Assembly: GCA_913043255.1 (NCBI GenBank)
Contig: CAJWLK010000001.1
Span: 1 to 64,000, forward strand
Origin: an uncultured Gemmatimonadota bacterium
GTDB taxonomy: Bacteria; Gemmatimonadota; Gemmatimonadetes; Palauibacterales; Palauibacteraceae
Reading direction: 5' to 3'
Length of the DNA: 64,000 nt
Shown: positions 48,618 through 58,345 of the stretch, piece after piece
How positions within the stretch are numbered: position 1 is the first letter of the stretch
Layout: every line of letters starts with the position of its first letter
Notes under the pieces: model-generated
Databases searched by the model: none
Told to the model about the DNA's origin: nothing
What the model saw: the letters and a program-made list of their open reading frames with translations, nothing else
Translations under genes and position numbers: made by a program

Positions 48618-48627
48618 AAGCCTCAAA

Positions 48628-49626
48628 CTATCGCGGGCGGGGAGACTTCCGAAGCCCAAAAGCGATTGCCAGTCCAAGCGCGAGGACTTCCGCAACAGTC
48701 GTCCATACTCTTGCCACCAAGGCAATTATTGTGGCTGAGCCCAAAGGCATCCCAGCGACAATACCTAGGAGCCCAATGATTGCACCTTCCCGGACGACTA
48801 ATCCACCCGGCGCAATTATGGCCATGTACCCCATTACGTAGCCCATAGCAAAAACGGCCATTGCCATTGGAAACGTCATTCCGTGCTCAGCAAACAAACT
48901 CGTAACAAGAACCCAGAACCCGACCCCGTAGATACTCCATATCAGAACCGCAGCGACAGCCGCGAGGAAAATGGACCGAGCAGTGATGCCGCCGGAGAAC
49001 GAAGCCTTTGAGGCATCCTCCCGATCTCCAGCCTGATCTTCTTTCAACACCTTTCGTACAAATCGAGTAACCCACCGGAGCACTGTTGGGTGTAGGGCTA
49101 TAAGTACACCACTCCCACCAATCACGAGCAGCCACGGATCAAGGGCAGTGAAGATCAGAGGCCCCAAAACCCCCACTCCAAGCAATGCCCCCACTGCGAG
49201 CAGAACTGCCTGAAGTGCCAAAGATACCGTAAAGGCAATCGACCCCGTATCTCCACGAGCAGCCAAGTAGGCAGCAATACTTGTGAGTTGCCACACTTTA
49301 CCTGGAAGGTATCGACCTAGGTTTGACCCTAACCACGCGGCGGCAGCCTCTGACGTCCTCGTCCGCCCCCCGCTCACTTTAAACAGGATTGCCCATGACC
49401 AGCTCGTTATAAGTAAGGCAAGAACACCTAAAACCAGGGCGGCGCATATGAATAGAGGGCGAAGGGCCAGCTCTTCCCCCTTACCCCCTCCGAGTACCAA
49501 CCAGTTCGTCCAAGCTCGTGACAATCCCAACGCCACAGTCACAAGGGCCGTTAAAAGAAAAGTGACTACCCCAATGAGAAGGGGTCGTGGAAGACGTCGA
49601 TTTATCAACGCTCGCTCTTCATTCAC
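48628..49626 (-). CDS. UPF0104/lysylphosphatidylglycerol-synthase-like membrane protein
   Basis: About 332 residues with roughly eight membrane helices. The family signature is near the middle: SNLGRYLPGKVWQLTSIAAYLAARG, then PGGLVVREGAIIGLL. This is the UPF0104/AglD/MprF-N fold without the catalytic aminoacyl-transferase domain, so it is probably a lipid or lipid-linked sugar flippase-like protein. The GTG start at 49626 lies 7 bases after the preceding stop. A longer in-frame reading to 49689 is possible. Confidence 0.82.
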   Translation of the reverse strand: MNEERALINRRLPRPLLIGVVTFLLTALVTVALGLSRAWTNWLVLGGGKGEELALRPLFICAALVLGVLALLITSWSWAILFKVSGGRTRTSEAAAAWLGSNLGRYLPGKVWQLTSIAAYLAARGDTGSIAFTVSLALQAVLLAVGALLGVGVLGPLIFTALDPWLLVIGGSGVLIALHPTVLRWVTRFVRKVLKEDQAGDREDASKASFSGGITARSIFLAAVAAVLIWSIYGVGFWVLVTSLFAEHGMTFPMAMAVFAMGYVMGYMAIIAPGGLVVREGAIIGLLGIVAGMPLGSATIIALVARVWTTVAEVLALGLAIAFGLRKSPRPR

Positions 49627-49633
49627 CCGAGGA

Positions 49634-52009
49634 TCAATTCCCCGCCATGGCTCGGCGCATATGCCACTGGCATATGAAAACGGCGACAACCAACAAGCTA
49701 CTAAAAAGAGTGACCCAGCTTCCTACACGGAACGACGTACTTTCAAAAACAAATCGAACTCGATGCTCTCCCTCGGGAACCACGATGCCACGAAACGCGA
49801 TGTTAGTTTGCCAGATAGGCGTCTCAACGTCGTCAACATAGGCGTGCCACTCCGGATGATAGATCTCGCTGACTGCAAGCAAACCGCCCGTATCAACCGT
49901 CACATCGAATTCGATCATATCCGGTTCATAATGGACGACCGTCGCAAGCCCCTGTCCTGGAGATGGCACTTCCCCCTCAGGACCTGGTTCGAGCACCGCA
50001 AGAGAGAGAGGGTCTTGATTCTGCCACGTAGTAGCCACCGCCTCCACCTTATCAGATAACAGACGCACATTTCTTGGAAAATACGCGTGTGGAGGGACAG
50101 GAATACGGTACAAAAAGCGCCCCGGTTCCTCAGCCAATAGCTCAAGGCCTGACTGAGGTGTCGCAGTAATCAAGTACTTCACACCCAAAAAGGATATTAG
50201 ATTCAGGTGGGTCAAAAGACCCTGATCGGGCTGCCCCTCACCGAGCAGTCGAGCATAATTCTTCAAAAGAAACTTTTGGTTTCCTGTTGCCGAAGACACC
50301 CCATCGTACATGAAACGATTTTCTCGATAAGTAAAAAATCCGCAGGCACGGCCACAGGCCCACACTCGTTCTCCAGGGCGTACTTCTTCGCGCAAAGTTT
50401 TCAGTACCAAATCATCCGCAAGCGCCGGATTGCCTGCTACTTCCGCGACTGGCAGATATCGATCACTAATCCGCCATGCATCCCAAAGAATAAAGGCGAC
50501 CACGACAATCACCGCCCATTGACTCAAACGTCGTCGAGCAACAGCCAATCCCACACCCCATGCCAGAGCAAACCCTGCCAGGACAAAAAGGCCGCCCGAT
50601 CGTACTCCGGCTTCCAGGGTCGGACTTGGCGTCTTTGCCCAGCCGGGCTCATACCAAGACAGCTGTACAAATTGAAGCAAACCATTTGGGTTTACTGAGG
50701 CGGCCAACCCAAATAAAAAGACCGGTAAGCCCACTGTTGCTAAAACCAGTAACATAGGTGTACGCCTACGTCTTTCCTTGGACTCCTTAAAATCCTTCCG
50801 GTCGCTTAGCACAGCTTCCCAACCCAACCCGGCCGCAAGCGCGACAAAAGTTATGAGCGGCGCCAGCATCATCGAGGGCGCGCGAAAACTCGACATCATT
50901 GGGAAAACATTGTAAGCGATCCGGTGTACGGGAGTGGCCGGACCGAGGGCAAAGAGAACGGTAAGGATGCCCGCGCCGCCAAGAAACCATACGATGGTTC
51001 TATGGTGGCGGGGTAAAACACCTGCAACGGAGGCTGCTAGCGCAAGCAGGCTTAGTGCGATTGGGACCACTCCTAAGTATTCCGTGTGGAGCTTGATCGG
51101 GTTCTGCCCCCAATAGGTATCTAATGAGCCAATCAGGTCCGGCAGAATGAACGCAGTCACTTCTTGCGGCGGCAGAGCCCAGGACCCGGCAAATGTGTAG
51201 CCTACTTCTGCCGTTGGCCGGACCACATGATCAAGTAAAGATAAGGTTGGCAAGAGCTGAACTGCGCCTATCCCTGCAGCGACCAAAAAAGTTAATGAAA
51301 ATAGACCTAGGGGTCTTAAATACCCCTCCCTCCCTTCCCCGGACTTTCGCACTCGGACCCCAAGGTGAAAAAGCAGGTAAAGACTGAGAGCTAGTGACGA
51401 AAAATAAAGCACTTGTGTATGTGGCGTGAAAATTTGGAGAGCAACCGTAAGGGCTACAGCACAATACCAGCGGAGATCATTCGTTCTTAATGCTCGTTCC
51501 AAACTTCCAAAGGCCAAAGGAATAAGTGCCATTGCGAACAGCCGACCATCCTGCCCCCCAAAAAGGTGCGATGTCATGTACCCCGTGAGCATGAACGAGG
51601 CCCCACACACAACCGATGACCAAGGCCGAAGCCGGAACGAACGCCCCATAAAGTAAGCAAAAACAGCGCCCATGAACGTGTGCAGGACGAACGTCCACCC
51701 GATCGCGCGATATAGAGGCAGTAAGAAATAGATGAGTGTAGTTGGATAAAAAATTGGACCAGGGAGAAGGCCGACGTAAGGCATCCCTCCGTATATATAG
51801 GGAGTCCACATCGGCACCCCACGACCCGCCATCAGTTCGTCAGTGTAAAACTTTCGGAGGGGATATCCTTCGAGCAGCATATCGCTACCCGCCAACATTC
51901 GCCCCGGATAAAATATGAAGTCTCGATAAAACAGCACGGTGATCAATGCTGCCCCACAAATAAACCACCATACGAGAGGGAAACGCTTCCCTACCCCACT
52001 CTCAGTCAT
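49634..52009 (-). CDS. YfhO-family membrane glycosyltransferase-like protein
   Basis: 791 residues. Many membrane helices (about 1-540) include the conserved DxxxxY-rich loop (GSDMLLEGYPLRKFYTDELMAGRGVPMWTPYIYGG) typical of YfhO/GT-C proteins. A periplasmic beta-domain follows (HPEWHAYVDD ... EGEHRVRFVFE). One last helix lies near the end. It probably transfers a sugar from a polyprenyl-phosphate donor to a wall or surface polymer. It begins directly after the methyltransferase stop, with no spacer. Confidence 0.85.
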   Translation of the reverse strand: MTESGVGKRFPLVWWFICGAALITVLFYRDFIFYPGRMLAGSDMLLEGYPLRKFYTDELMAGRGVPMWTPYIYGGMPYVGLLPGPIFYPTTLIYFLLPLYRAIGWTFVLHTFMGAVFAYFMGRSFRLRPWSSVVCGASFMLTGYMTSHLFGGQDGRLFAMALIPLAFGSLERALRTNDLRWYCAVALTVALQIFTPHTQVLYFSSLALSLYLLFHLGVRVRKSGEGREGYLRPLGLFSLTFLVAAGIGAVQLLPTLSLLDHVVRPTAEVGYTFAGSWALPPQEVTAFILPDLIGSLDTYWGQNPIKLHTEYLGVVPIALSLLALAASVAGVLPRHHRTIVWFLGGAGILTVLFALGPATPVHRIAYNVFPMMSSFRAPSMMLAPLITFVALAAGLGWEAVLSDRKDFKESKERRRRTPMLLVLATVGLPVFLFGLAASVNPNGLLQFVQLSWYEPGWAKTPSPTLEAGVRSGGLFVLAGFALAWGVGLAVARRRLSQWAVIVVVAFILWDAWRISDRYLPVAEVAGNPALADDLVLKTLREEVRPGERVWACGRACGFFTYRENRFMYDGVSSATGNQKFLLKNYARLLGEGQPDQGLLTHLNLISFLGVKYLITATPQSGLELLAEEPGRFLYRIPVPPHAYFPRNVRLLSDKVEAVATTWQNQDPLSLAVLEPGPEGEVPSPGQGLATVVHYEPDMIEFDVTVDTGGLLAVSEIYHPEWHAYVDDVETPIWQTNIAFRGIVVPEGEHRVRFVFESTSFRVGSWVTLFSSLLVVAVFICQWHMRRAMAGN

Positions 52010-52771
52010 CTAATGATCCATGGTCCCGTCTTTTTCACGCTCTAGCAAAAAAAACCATTGAGGAGAGCCTTTGAGGATCAGTCGTCGAATCATGCCAGGA
52101 AAATATCGAATCATGCCCCACAACAATCCCCAACCCTTACCATGAAGTGGACCCGAAAGCCCTTCTAACACGAATTCAGTAACATCGCGCACTTGGAATC
52201 CAGCCCTCGTCATGATCTCGACGAGGGACCGGTGACCCAAAAAATGAATGTCCTCATAGCGTTCGCCTCGTCTCGTCAATCGAAGGTACGTATGAGCCAC
52301 CTGCCGCGGGAGCCAACTCAAAAACGGAAGGCGATAATGTGGTTCCATCACAGCCCAACGACTCCCCGCTGATACATAGGCAATTCCTCCTGGACGGAGT
52401 ACGCGCCAAGTTTCGGTAAACAACGCAGTGGCATCGTTTGTGTGTTCGTACACATGGTTAAGCAGTGCCACATCCATCTGTCCTGTACGGACTGGGAGTT
52501 GACATCCGTCTGCAACTATCATTCGGTCAGAATCAAGAACAGTTGATAAATCTATCTCAATACCAATAATAGACTTAGAAGTATTTACTTCAAGTTTTTT
52601 CTTTATAATCCCTGTGCCAGCCCCAATATCCACGATCCAGGCCGCTCTTTGCAGATGTTCTCCCACAACATGAAGCACCACATCGGCCTTTTTTCCCCGG
52701 CTTTCCTTATATTTTGGAGAATTGAGCAAACGAGCGTAATAATCTCTCTCCACCTTACTGTCCGATTTCAT
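52010..52771 (-). CDS. Class I SAM methyltransferase, glycan-cluster type
   Basis: 253 residues. Motif I is IVDIGAGTGIIKKKLE, strand-2 acidic IGIEID, motif II LPVRTGQMDVALLNHVYEHT, and post-motif VLRPGGIAYVSAGSRW. Its place between glycosyltransferases suggests methylation of a sugar or a lipid-linked intermediate. The codon 30-75 region is locally AT-rich. The start overlaps the GT4 stop by four bases (ATGA). Confidence 0.85.
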   Translation of the reverse strand: MKSDSKVERDYYARLLNSPKYKESRGKKADVVLHVVGEHLQRAAWIVDIGAGTGIIKKKLEVNTSKSIIGIEIDLSTVLDSDRMIVADGCQLPVRTGQMDVALLNHVYEHTNDATALFTETWRVLRPGGIAYVSAGSRWAVMEPHYRLPFLSWLPRQVAHTYLRLTRRGERYEDIHFLGHRSLVEIMTRAGFQVRDVTEFVLEGLSGPLHGKGWGLLWGMIRYFPGMIRRLILKGSPQWFFLLEREKDGTMDH

Positions 52772-54030
52772 CGAGGAGACCGGACCTTGGTCAATGCAGA
52801 TTCATAGCAGTCGATGAGCGCTGCAACCACACCAGTAAGCGAAAAACGTTCATCGATTCGCTCTCTTCCCTTTCGGACACGTCGCAATACCTCGGACGGA
52901 CTCGTGAGGACCTCCTCTATTGTGTTTGCCAACGCCTCCACGTGACCAGAAGGTACGAGCCAACCTGTCTCTCCATGGACCACAATATCAGGGATTCCAC
53001 CTATGTTTGAGCCAACGACTGGCACTCCGGCACGGAGAGCCTCAATGAGGACCACCCCTAAACCTTCCGTATCACCCTTCGCATCAACCACTGCTGGAAG
53101 TACGAATACATTGGCTTTTTCATAGATTCGAGAGAGATCATTTGTTTTGACCTTCCCCACCATAAACACTGCGTCTTCTACTCCTTCGGCCAAGATGGCT
53201 TCTCGAATCTGGGGCGCCCATGGCCCTTCTCCGACTATAGTGAGCCGAACATCACGATGTTCTCGAAGCTTACTGATGGCACGTACGAGGACTTCAACAC
53301 CTTTCCGTTCTACCAATCGACCCACAAACAAAACTTCCGTGCCACTCTCTAACTCCCCTTCACCAAGCAACACATTTTTTTCTGGCATATGGGAAGTTCT
53401 GACGGGTTTACCCGCTTCAGATATAGGCTGAACAGTATCTACGCCTGCTGCAAAAGGGATAATCCGGACAGGCCTATTCGTATAGGCCCCCACTGAGGCA
53501 GCCGTTGCGGTTGAAATTGCGGTCACTTCATCCGCGCATTCAATCGACCAACGCAAACATGGGAGCAGCCACGGCAAACGATGTTCTAGCCATTTGAGTT
53601 CTACCGAATAATAGCTAGAGACCAATGCAGCATCACCACTCATGGCCATTTTTCCCACGGAACCAAATAAAGCATTGGGCACAGGCCAATGAACGTGTAC
53701 GACATCTGGACGGACTCGGGCGATGTTAATCGCAGCGACTAACCCACCGAGCATATACGAAGGCAAGAGTGCTGTGTAGTAGGGGCTGTGCCTCAAACGG
53801 TCTGGGACAGTTTCATCGTGAGTCAATGTTTCAAACCGACTCGGAGCATATCGAAAACGGTGGACGGGAACACCTCTCCATTCTGCAGACCCACCACCAC
53901 GATAAGACGGTGCCAAGACGCTAGTATCGACCCCTTCCTCGCGAAGCTTGAGAAGGACCCGCCCAAGCCACGGCGTAATCACATCTCCATCGTGACGTGG
54001 AAAAGCGGTCACGATGTGTACCACTCTCAC
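52768..54030 (-). CDS. GT4 glycosyltransferase
   Basis: 420 residues with a GT-B fold. The N-terminal domain begins MRVVHIVTAFPRHDGDV. The C-terminal domain has LFVGRLVERKGVEVLVRAI and the E-x7-E region DTEGLGVVLIEALRAGVPVVGS. It is likely to add a sugar to a lipid-linked glycan in the cytoplasm. ATGA overlaps join it to the GT39-like gene upstream and the methyltransferase downstream. Confidence 0.9.
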   Translation of the reverse strand: MRVVHIVTAFPRHDGDVITPWLGRVLLKLREEGVDTSVLAPSYRGGGSAEWRGVPVHRFRYAPSRFETLTHDETVPDRLRHSPYYTALLPSYMLGGLVAAINIARVRPDVVHVHWPVPNALFGSVGKMAMSGDAALVSSYYSVELKWLEHRLPWLLPCLRWSIECADEVTAISTATAASVGAYTNRPVRIIPFAAGVDTVQPISEAGKPVRTSHMPEKNVLLGEGELESGTEVLFVGRLVERKGVEVLVRAISKLREHRDVRLTIVGEGPWAPQIREAILAEGVEDAVFMVGKVKTNDLSRIYEKANVFVLPAVVDAKGDTEGLGVVLIEALRAGVPVVGSNIGGIPDIVVHGETGWLVPSGHVEALANTIEEVLTSPSEVLRRVRKGRERIDERFSLTGVVAALIDCYESALTKVRSPR

Positions 54031-55559
54031 TGAGCAGTCTCGAGGCTTGGAAGAATCCGCAATATCAAGGTGGGAGGGGTCCCTCCCTGATAAACAGGCT
54101 CAAAACGAGATTGGTTTGCCTGGATTGCGGGAATTAGATAACGACCTGTCGTCCCACTAACCTGGTCTATAACCACGTAGTTCGCTCCCATCCGATCAAG
54201 CTCCTCTAGGACAATGTCCGGATCCGTGGAATAGGGGTAAACATCTCCCCTCCGCTGAGAGTACCAAAAAAATAGGCGGGGCTTTCGGTTAGCAATCACC
54301 GCACTTGGAGGAGTGTTATCTCGAGCCCAACGTGCTGCCTCATAAAGACTCGCGTATGCTGGCGGATCACAAGGATCATCAGCCATAAAAGCCACAGCAC
54401 ATTCGATGCGCGATGGAGCACGTTCAGCAATCCACACTATACACGGGAATGAAATGAGCACTGTTGTCAAAACGAACGCCCAACGACGAACCTTCACGTC
54501 AATTTTCCCCAAAGACCATGCCGCCAGTAGGAAGATCATCGGAAGGAGGGGAAGGAGAAACCTTCGATCCGTCCAAACTTCAGGCCAAATAGCTATGAGC
54601 CCTCCATACAAGAGGACGAAAACCTCTAAAGGCCCCATTGACCTACGGGATCGAACAGCCCAGCCCCTCAATGCAAATCCACATAAAGCAAAACTAAAAA
54701 GAATCGTTAGACCTGTGCCTGAGCCCTCAACACCTGTGACAGTCTGTGGAACTACTCGACTAACATAGTCCCACAGGTTGTTCGCGGTTCGAACCACAAG
54801 TTCTCCTACACCTACCGACCCTGCTTCTGGGTTATAGGGATCACGTAACACAAGCTCTTCTAGGTAGCTCGGCTGTCCGGGGGCAACTCGATTTTGGTAG
54901 AACCCCCAACTAAGAAGTGCTACTAGGGCCGCAATCCCCCCAACAACAGCTCGCCTAAAATCATTGCGAAATAACCAAACAATCGGGAGGGCAAGAAGGA
55001 TGGTCAATCCCGCCGTACGGGTCGCAAAAGCTCCACTCGCAGCTAGCATCGCTAACACTGGAGCCCCCCGGAATTGTGATTCCATTGCCCAAAGTGCGAG
55101 AACTACAAGAAGAATGAATGGGGCTTCCGAAAGAATGTAATGTCCGTACTCTAACAAAGTTGGGTTCATTGCAAGGAAGAGTGCCGTCAACAAGGCTGGT
55201 CCATCTCCCACAATCCGTCGACCTAAGTGTGCCGTCACCCAAACTGTGAGTGATGTACAAACCAACATTGCAAACTTGGAAATCTGCACACTCCCAAAGG
55301 CTGCCAGAAGCAGTGGTAAAACAGGAGGGTACTTTGCATGAAAAGGCGTCCCGGGAGCGTAAAGGTCACGGTATCCATCACCATTTCGAAGCGCATCGCC
55401 CAGAATGAGATAACCGGCATTATCTCCCCCAGGGAAAAGCGTAGGTTCAAAAAGAACCAACCCTAGGGTCACATGGAGGAGAGTGATCCCGAGGGCTGAC
55501 CACTGGAAGGACGTGGTAGCACCCGAACCGGTCGGATCCGACGACGGCTCTAGATCCAC
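54027..55559 (-). CDS. GT39/ArnT-like polytopic glycosyltransferase
   Basis: 510 residues with about a dozen helices. The N-terminal periplasmic-loop motif GGDNAGYLILGDALRNGDGYRDLY resembles PMT/ArnT enzymes, followed by HAKYPPVLPLLLAAFG and a C-terminal soluble segment (ANRKPRLFFWYSQRRGDVYPYS). Such GT-C enzymes use polyprenyl-phosphate sugars outside the inner membrane. The acceptor is unknown. It starts next to the stop of the GT2 gene. Confidence 0.85.
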   Translation of the reverse strand: MDLEPSSDPTGSGATTSFQWSALGITLLHVTLGLVLFEPTLFPGGDNAGYLILGDALRNGDGYRDLYAPGTPFHAKYPPVLPLLLAAFGSVQISKFAMLVCTSLTVWVTAHLGRRIVGDGPALLTALFLAMNPTLLEYGHYILSEAPFILLVVLALWAMESQFRGAPVLAMLAASGAFATRTAGLTILLALPIVWLFRNDFRRAVVGGIAALVALLSWGFYQNRVAPGQPSYLEELVLRDPYNPEAGSVGVGELVVRTANNLWDYVSRVVPQTVTGVEGSGTGLTILFSFALCGFALRGWAVRSRRSMGPLEVFVLLYGGLIAIWPEVWTDRRFLLPLLPMIFLLAAWSLGKIDVKVRRWAFVLTTVLISFPCIVWIAERAPSRIECAVAFMADDPCDPPAYASLYEAARWARDNTPPSAVIANRKPRLFFWYSQRRGDVYPYSTDPDIVLEELDRMGANYVVIDQVSGTTGRYLIPAIQANQSRFEPVYQGGTPPTLILRILPSLETAQ

Positions 55560-56648
55560 TCAGTCCTTTCGTCGACCAGACTCAGATTGTCCAAATTCCT
55601 GTTGATTTCGCTTGAGCTCCTCTATTTCGCCCCGTAGTCCTGCAATCATTTCAGCTAAAAACCCGAGGACAAATAAGAGCAGTCCTGACACTACGAGAAG
55701 GACGACCAAGGTCAATAACGGACGGAATCCCACTGCGAAACCAAAGCGAAGCACCAGCGCAACCAAACCCGTAACGGCACCCGAGATGAGCAAGACTAAC
55801 CCAGTCACCCCGAAAAACAGCATGGGCTTACGACCAAAAAAGAGTTGGAACCACACGGAAATCAAGTCGAGCATTCCTACCAAAATACGACCCTTCCCCG
55901 AATATTTGGGCTCTCCATGACGTCGAGGATGGAGTGTCACGTCAATTTCCTCCATTCGAAACCCCTGGGCGTGAACGAGCACTGCAAGGTATCTATGCCA
56001 GTCATGCCGGAGCGTCACCCGATCAAGGACAGAGGCTCTAAGTGCCTTCATGGCGTTCAGATCTCTCACTGGTACACGGAAGATTATACGCGCCAGCCAG
56101 TTGTAGACACCCGACACAAACCGTTTGTCATAAAAACCCACCTTACGACCAGCCACAAAATCAAAGCCTTCATCCAACTTGTCTACAAACCGAGGAATCT
56201 CATTTGTCGCATGCTGGAGATCCGCATCAAAGAAAACCAGCAGTTCCCCTTGTGCCGACTTTGCCCCCGTTAAAAGAGCCTCTGTTTTCCCTCGATTAAC
56301 TCGGTGACGGAGAATCTTAACGGGCTTAAATCCCACCTCGGTGGCCACTGTCCGGGCCACTTCGAATGTCTCATCCGAGGAGCCATCGTCGACCAAGACA
56401 AGTTCTCCATCAAAGACGAATTCTTCAAACGTCGCCTTAAGTTCCTTGAAGAGATCGGGCATGTTTTCAACTTCATTATAGGCGGGAACAATGATTGATA
56501 CTCGAGGTCGCCATAAATCTTTCTCCACAGCAACCACATTTCCCTCAAGCGGTGTGGGCACTCCCGAAGAAGCCTGTCCGACGCCAGAAGAAGAGAACGT
56601 GGCCTCTGTTTGTTCCGATCCACCATCTTCGAAAAAACTGACGCTCAT
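55560..56648 (-). CDS. GT2 glycosyltransferase with C-terminal membrane helices
   Basis: About 362 residues. An acidic, Ser/Gly-rich lead (1-45) precedes the GT2 core: SIIVPAYNEVENMPDLFKEL, VDDGSSDETFEVARTV, FFDADLQHATNEIP. Two helices follow (about 270-335), plus a charged C-tail (IEELKRNQQ). This is the layout of polyprenyl-phosphate sugar synthases such as DPMS or GtrB. ATG 56648 shares one base with the rpoN stop; a GTG at 56651 is equally possible. It begins the glycan cluster. Confidence 0.9.
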   Translation of the reverse strand: MSVSFFEDGGSEQTEATFSSSGVGQASSGVPTPLEGNVVAVEKDLWRPRVSIIVPAYNEVENMPDLFKELKATFEEFVFDGELVLVDDGSSDETFEVARTVATEVGFKPVKILRHRVNRGKTEALLTGAKSAQGELLVFFDADLQHATNEIPRFVDKLDEGFDFVAGRKVGFYDKRFVSGVYNWLARIIFRVPVRDLNAMKALRASVLDRVTLRHDWHRYLAVLVHAQGFRMEEIDVTLHPRRHGEPKYSGKGRILVGMLDLISVWFQLFFGRKPMLFFGVTGLVLLISGAVTGLVALVLRFGFAVGFRPLLTLVVLLVVSGLLLFVLGFLAEMIAGLRGEIEELKRNQQEFGQSESGRRKD

Positions 56649-58087
56649 CACACACGCTTCCGTAAACGTGCCGAAAGGATACCGAGTTCATCTCGATATT
56701 TTGCCACGGTACGCCGAGCGATCTGAATCCCAGATTTTCGTAACAAATTCACGATCTGAGGATCTGAAAACGGAGCCTTGGGATCCTCTTTGGAAACAAT
56801 TTTCTCAATCTGAAGGCGCACACCCCGATTCGAGACATCGTCCCCATAGTCTGTCGAAAGACCTCCCGAAAAAAAGAACTTGAGCGGTAATACACGACCA
56901 TGAGGTGTTCGCACATACTTCTTATTCGAAAAACGCGACACCGTCGACTCATGCATTCCCACATGTTCTGCGACCTCCCGTTGAGTGAGCGGTCGCAAAT
57001 GTTCTTCTCCTTTTTCGAAGAAGACTTCCTGACGATCGACAATAAATTCCATAAGTTTGATCATTGTCCGTCGTCGTTCATCAAAGTCCCGAATCACCAA
57101 TTTGGCTTTTTCGAACTTCTCCGCAACGAATTTTTTAACCTTAGCTTCAGATTCTCCCGGTTGGGCTAGAACTTCACGATATGAAGACCCTATCTTAAGC
57201 CGAGGCAGCACCCCGTCGTTGTGTGACACACGATATCCACCACCTTCGCCAGCTTCCTTTTTTTCAACCATAAGGTCTGGAATCACATACGGAGAAGAAC
57301 TGCTTGAATACTTAAGCCCTGGTTTTGGTTCGAGTTTTTTGACTTCATCATGAGCCGCCTGAACCTCCTGTGGTGTAACTCCGTACTCCTTCGACAGTTC
57401 CTCCCAACGATGTTCCGCAACATCATCAAATCGATCTCGAACAAGTTTGAAAGTGAAAGTGCCTTCATCCCCCTTGGACTCAAGCTGAAGCAAAAGAGTC
57501 TCACGCAAGTCACGCGCACCGACGCCACTTGGTTCGAAGCCTTGGATGATTTCGAGCATCTCCTTCACGTCATTGATCGATACGGGCGAGAAATTAACTG
57601 ACGCTTCATCTTCTTCTAAAACTGTCGAGCCAAAACGTAAGTGCTCATTAAGGGATTCAACAATTTGATCAAGAGCACACGTCAAGTAACCATCAGCATC
57701 GATATTACCAATAATCTCTTCTCCGACCTGAATTCGTCTCTCTTCAAGCTTAAGCAGTCTTAGTTGATCACTGAGATGGCACCAGAGATCTTCTTGAGCT
57801 TGATTGGGTCCAGCTCGTTCACGGCCTTTGCTATCCGCATCGACCTCAAACCCCGCCGCAGCTCGACCGCCTCCGTCCCCGAAAGCGAGCGCCCTAATCT
57901 CTTCTAAACTTACCTGCGTGTCTTCTTCCTCCACCGGCTCAAGACATGGGTTGTCTTTCAATTCCTCATTCAAGTGAGCTCGAAGATCCAATAGAGGCAT
58001 ATACAGCAGATTCATCTGCTGATAAAGACGAGGGTTGGCCTTCAACTCCTGACGGAGGTTCATGTCGGCCGATATTCCTAATGGCAT
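56648..58087 (-). CDS. rpoN: RNA polymerase sigma-54 factor
   Basis: 479 residues. Region I contains MNLRQELKANPRLYQQMNLLYMPLLDL, then an acidic region II, the core-binding/HTH region and the invariant RpoN box ARRTVAKYRDELGI near the end, so it can bind -24/-12 promoters. It lies downstream of lptB, as in many Gram-negatives, but after a 258-bp gap that holds a candidate promoter. A second in-frame start (M9) exists. No sigma-54-dependent promoter was recognised in the window. Confidence 0.95.
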   Translation of the reverse strand: MPLGISADMNLRQELKANPRLYQQMNLLYMPLLDLRAHLNEELKDNPCLEPVEEEDTQVSLEEIRALAFGDGGGRAAAGFEVDADSKGRERAGPNQAQEDLWCHLSDQLRLLKLEERRIQVGEEIIGNIDADGYLTCALDQIVESLNEHLRFGSTVLEEDEASVNFSPVSINDVKEMLEIIQGFEPSGVGARDLRETLLLQLESKGDEGTFTFKLVRDRFDDVAEHRWEELSKEYGVTPQEVQAAHDEVKKLEPKPGLKYSSSSSPYVIPDLMVEKKEAGEGGGYRVSHNDGVLPRLKIGSSYREVLAQPGESEAKVKKFVAEKFEKAKLVIRDFDERRRTMIKLMEFIVDRQEVFFEKGEEHLRPLTQREVAEHVGMHESTVSRFSNKKYVRTPHGRVLPLKFFFSGGLSTDYGDDVSNRGVRLQIEKIVSKEDPKAPFSDPQIVNLLRKSGIQIARRTVAKYRDELGILSARLRKRV

Positions 58088-58192
58088 TGCGCTTACCGAT
58101 CACCTCTCTCCATGGACTTCTCGGGTAGCGCTCTCTGACCAGTCACAGTCCGCACATCCCTCACCACTGCACTGATTATAAGAACCGTACCA

Positions 58193-58221
58193 CTTATATA
58201 AAAAAATAAAGCTCACTCCAA
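58193..58221 (-). promoter_or_regulatory. Candidate sigma-70-like promoter for rpoN
   Basis: On the minus strand TTGGAG (58221-58216) and TATAAG (58198-58193) are separated by 17 bases, the ideal spacing. The -10 matches TATAAT in five of six bases; the -35 matches TTGACA in three. It lies about 105 bases before the rpoN start in the 258-bp lptB-rpoN gap, which has an AT-rich run. The same gap holds a 6-bp inverted repeat (CCTTGG 58267-58272 with CCAAGG 58293-58298) and no convincing ORF. Confidence 0.45.
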
Positions 58222-58345
58222 TCATTGGCACCCCTAAAGAAGATTTTACCGACTCATCCGGGTAGACCTTGGGGCCGTGGCACAACACAGGACCAAGGCT
58301 AGATACTAACAGCAGTGGTCGGGAAACTGCGGGACGTACGGGATT

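Noticed and set aside
49283-50059. 258-residue plus-strand ORF opposite the membrane-protein and YfhO genes
   Set aside because: It is antisense to two strong coding regions, has Arg/Ser/His-rich composition typical of antisense reading, and no recognisable domain.
58231-58250. TGGCAC element as a possible sigma-54 promoter
   Set aside because: No TTGC element at the required spacing; the same holds for other TGGCAC matches in the gap.
58100-58288. 62-residue minus-strand ORF in the lptB-rpoN gap
   Set aside because: No SD or family features; it spans the candidate promoter and has irregular composition.
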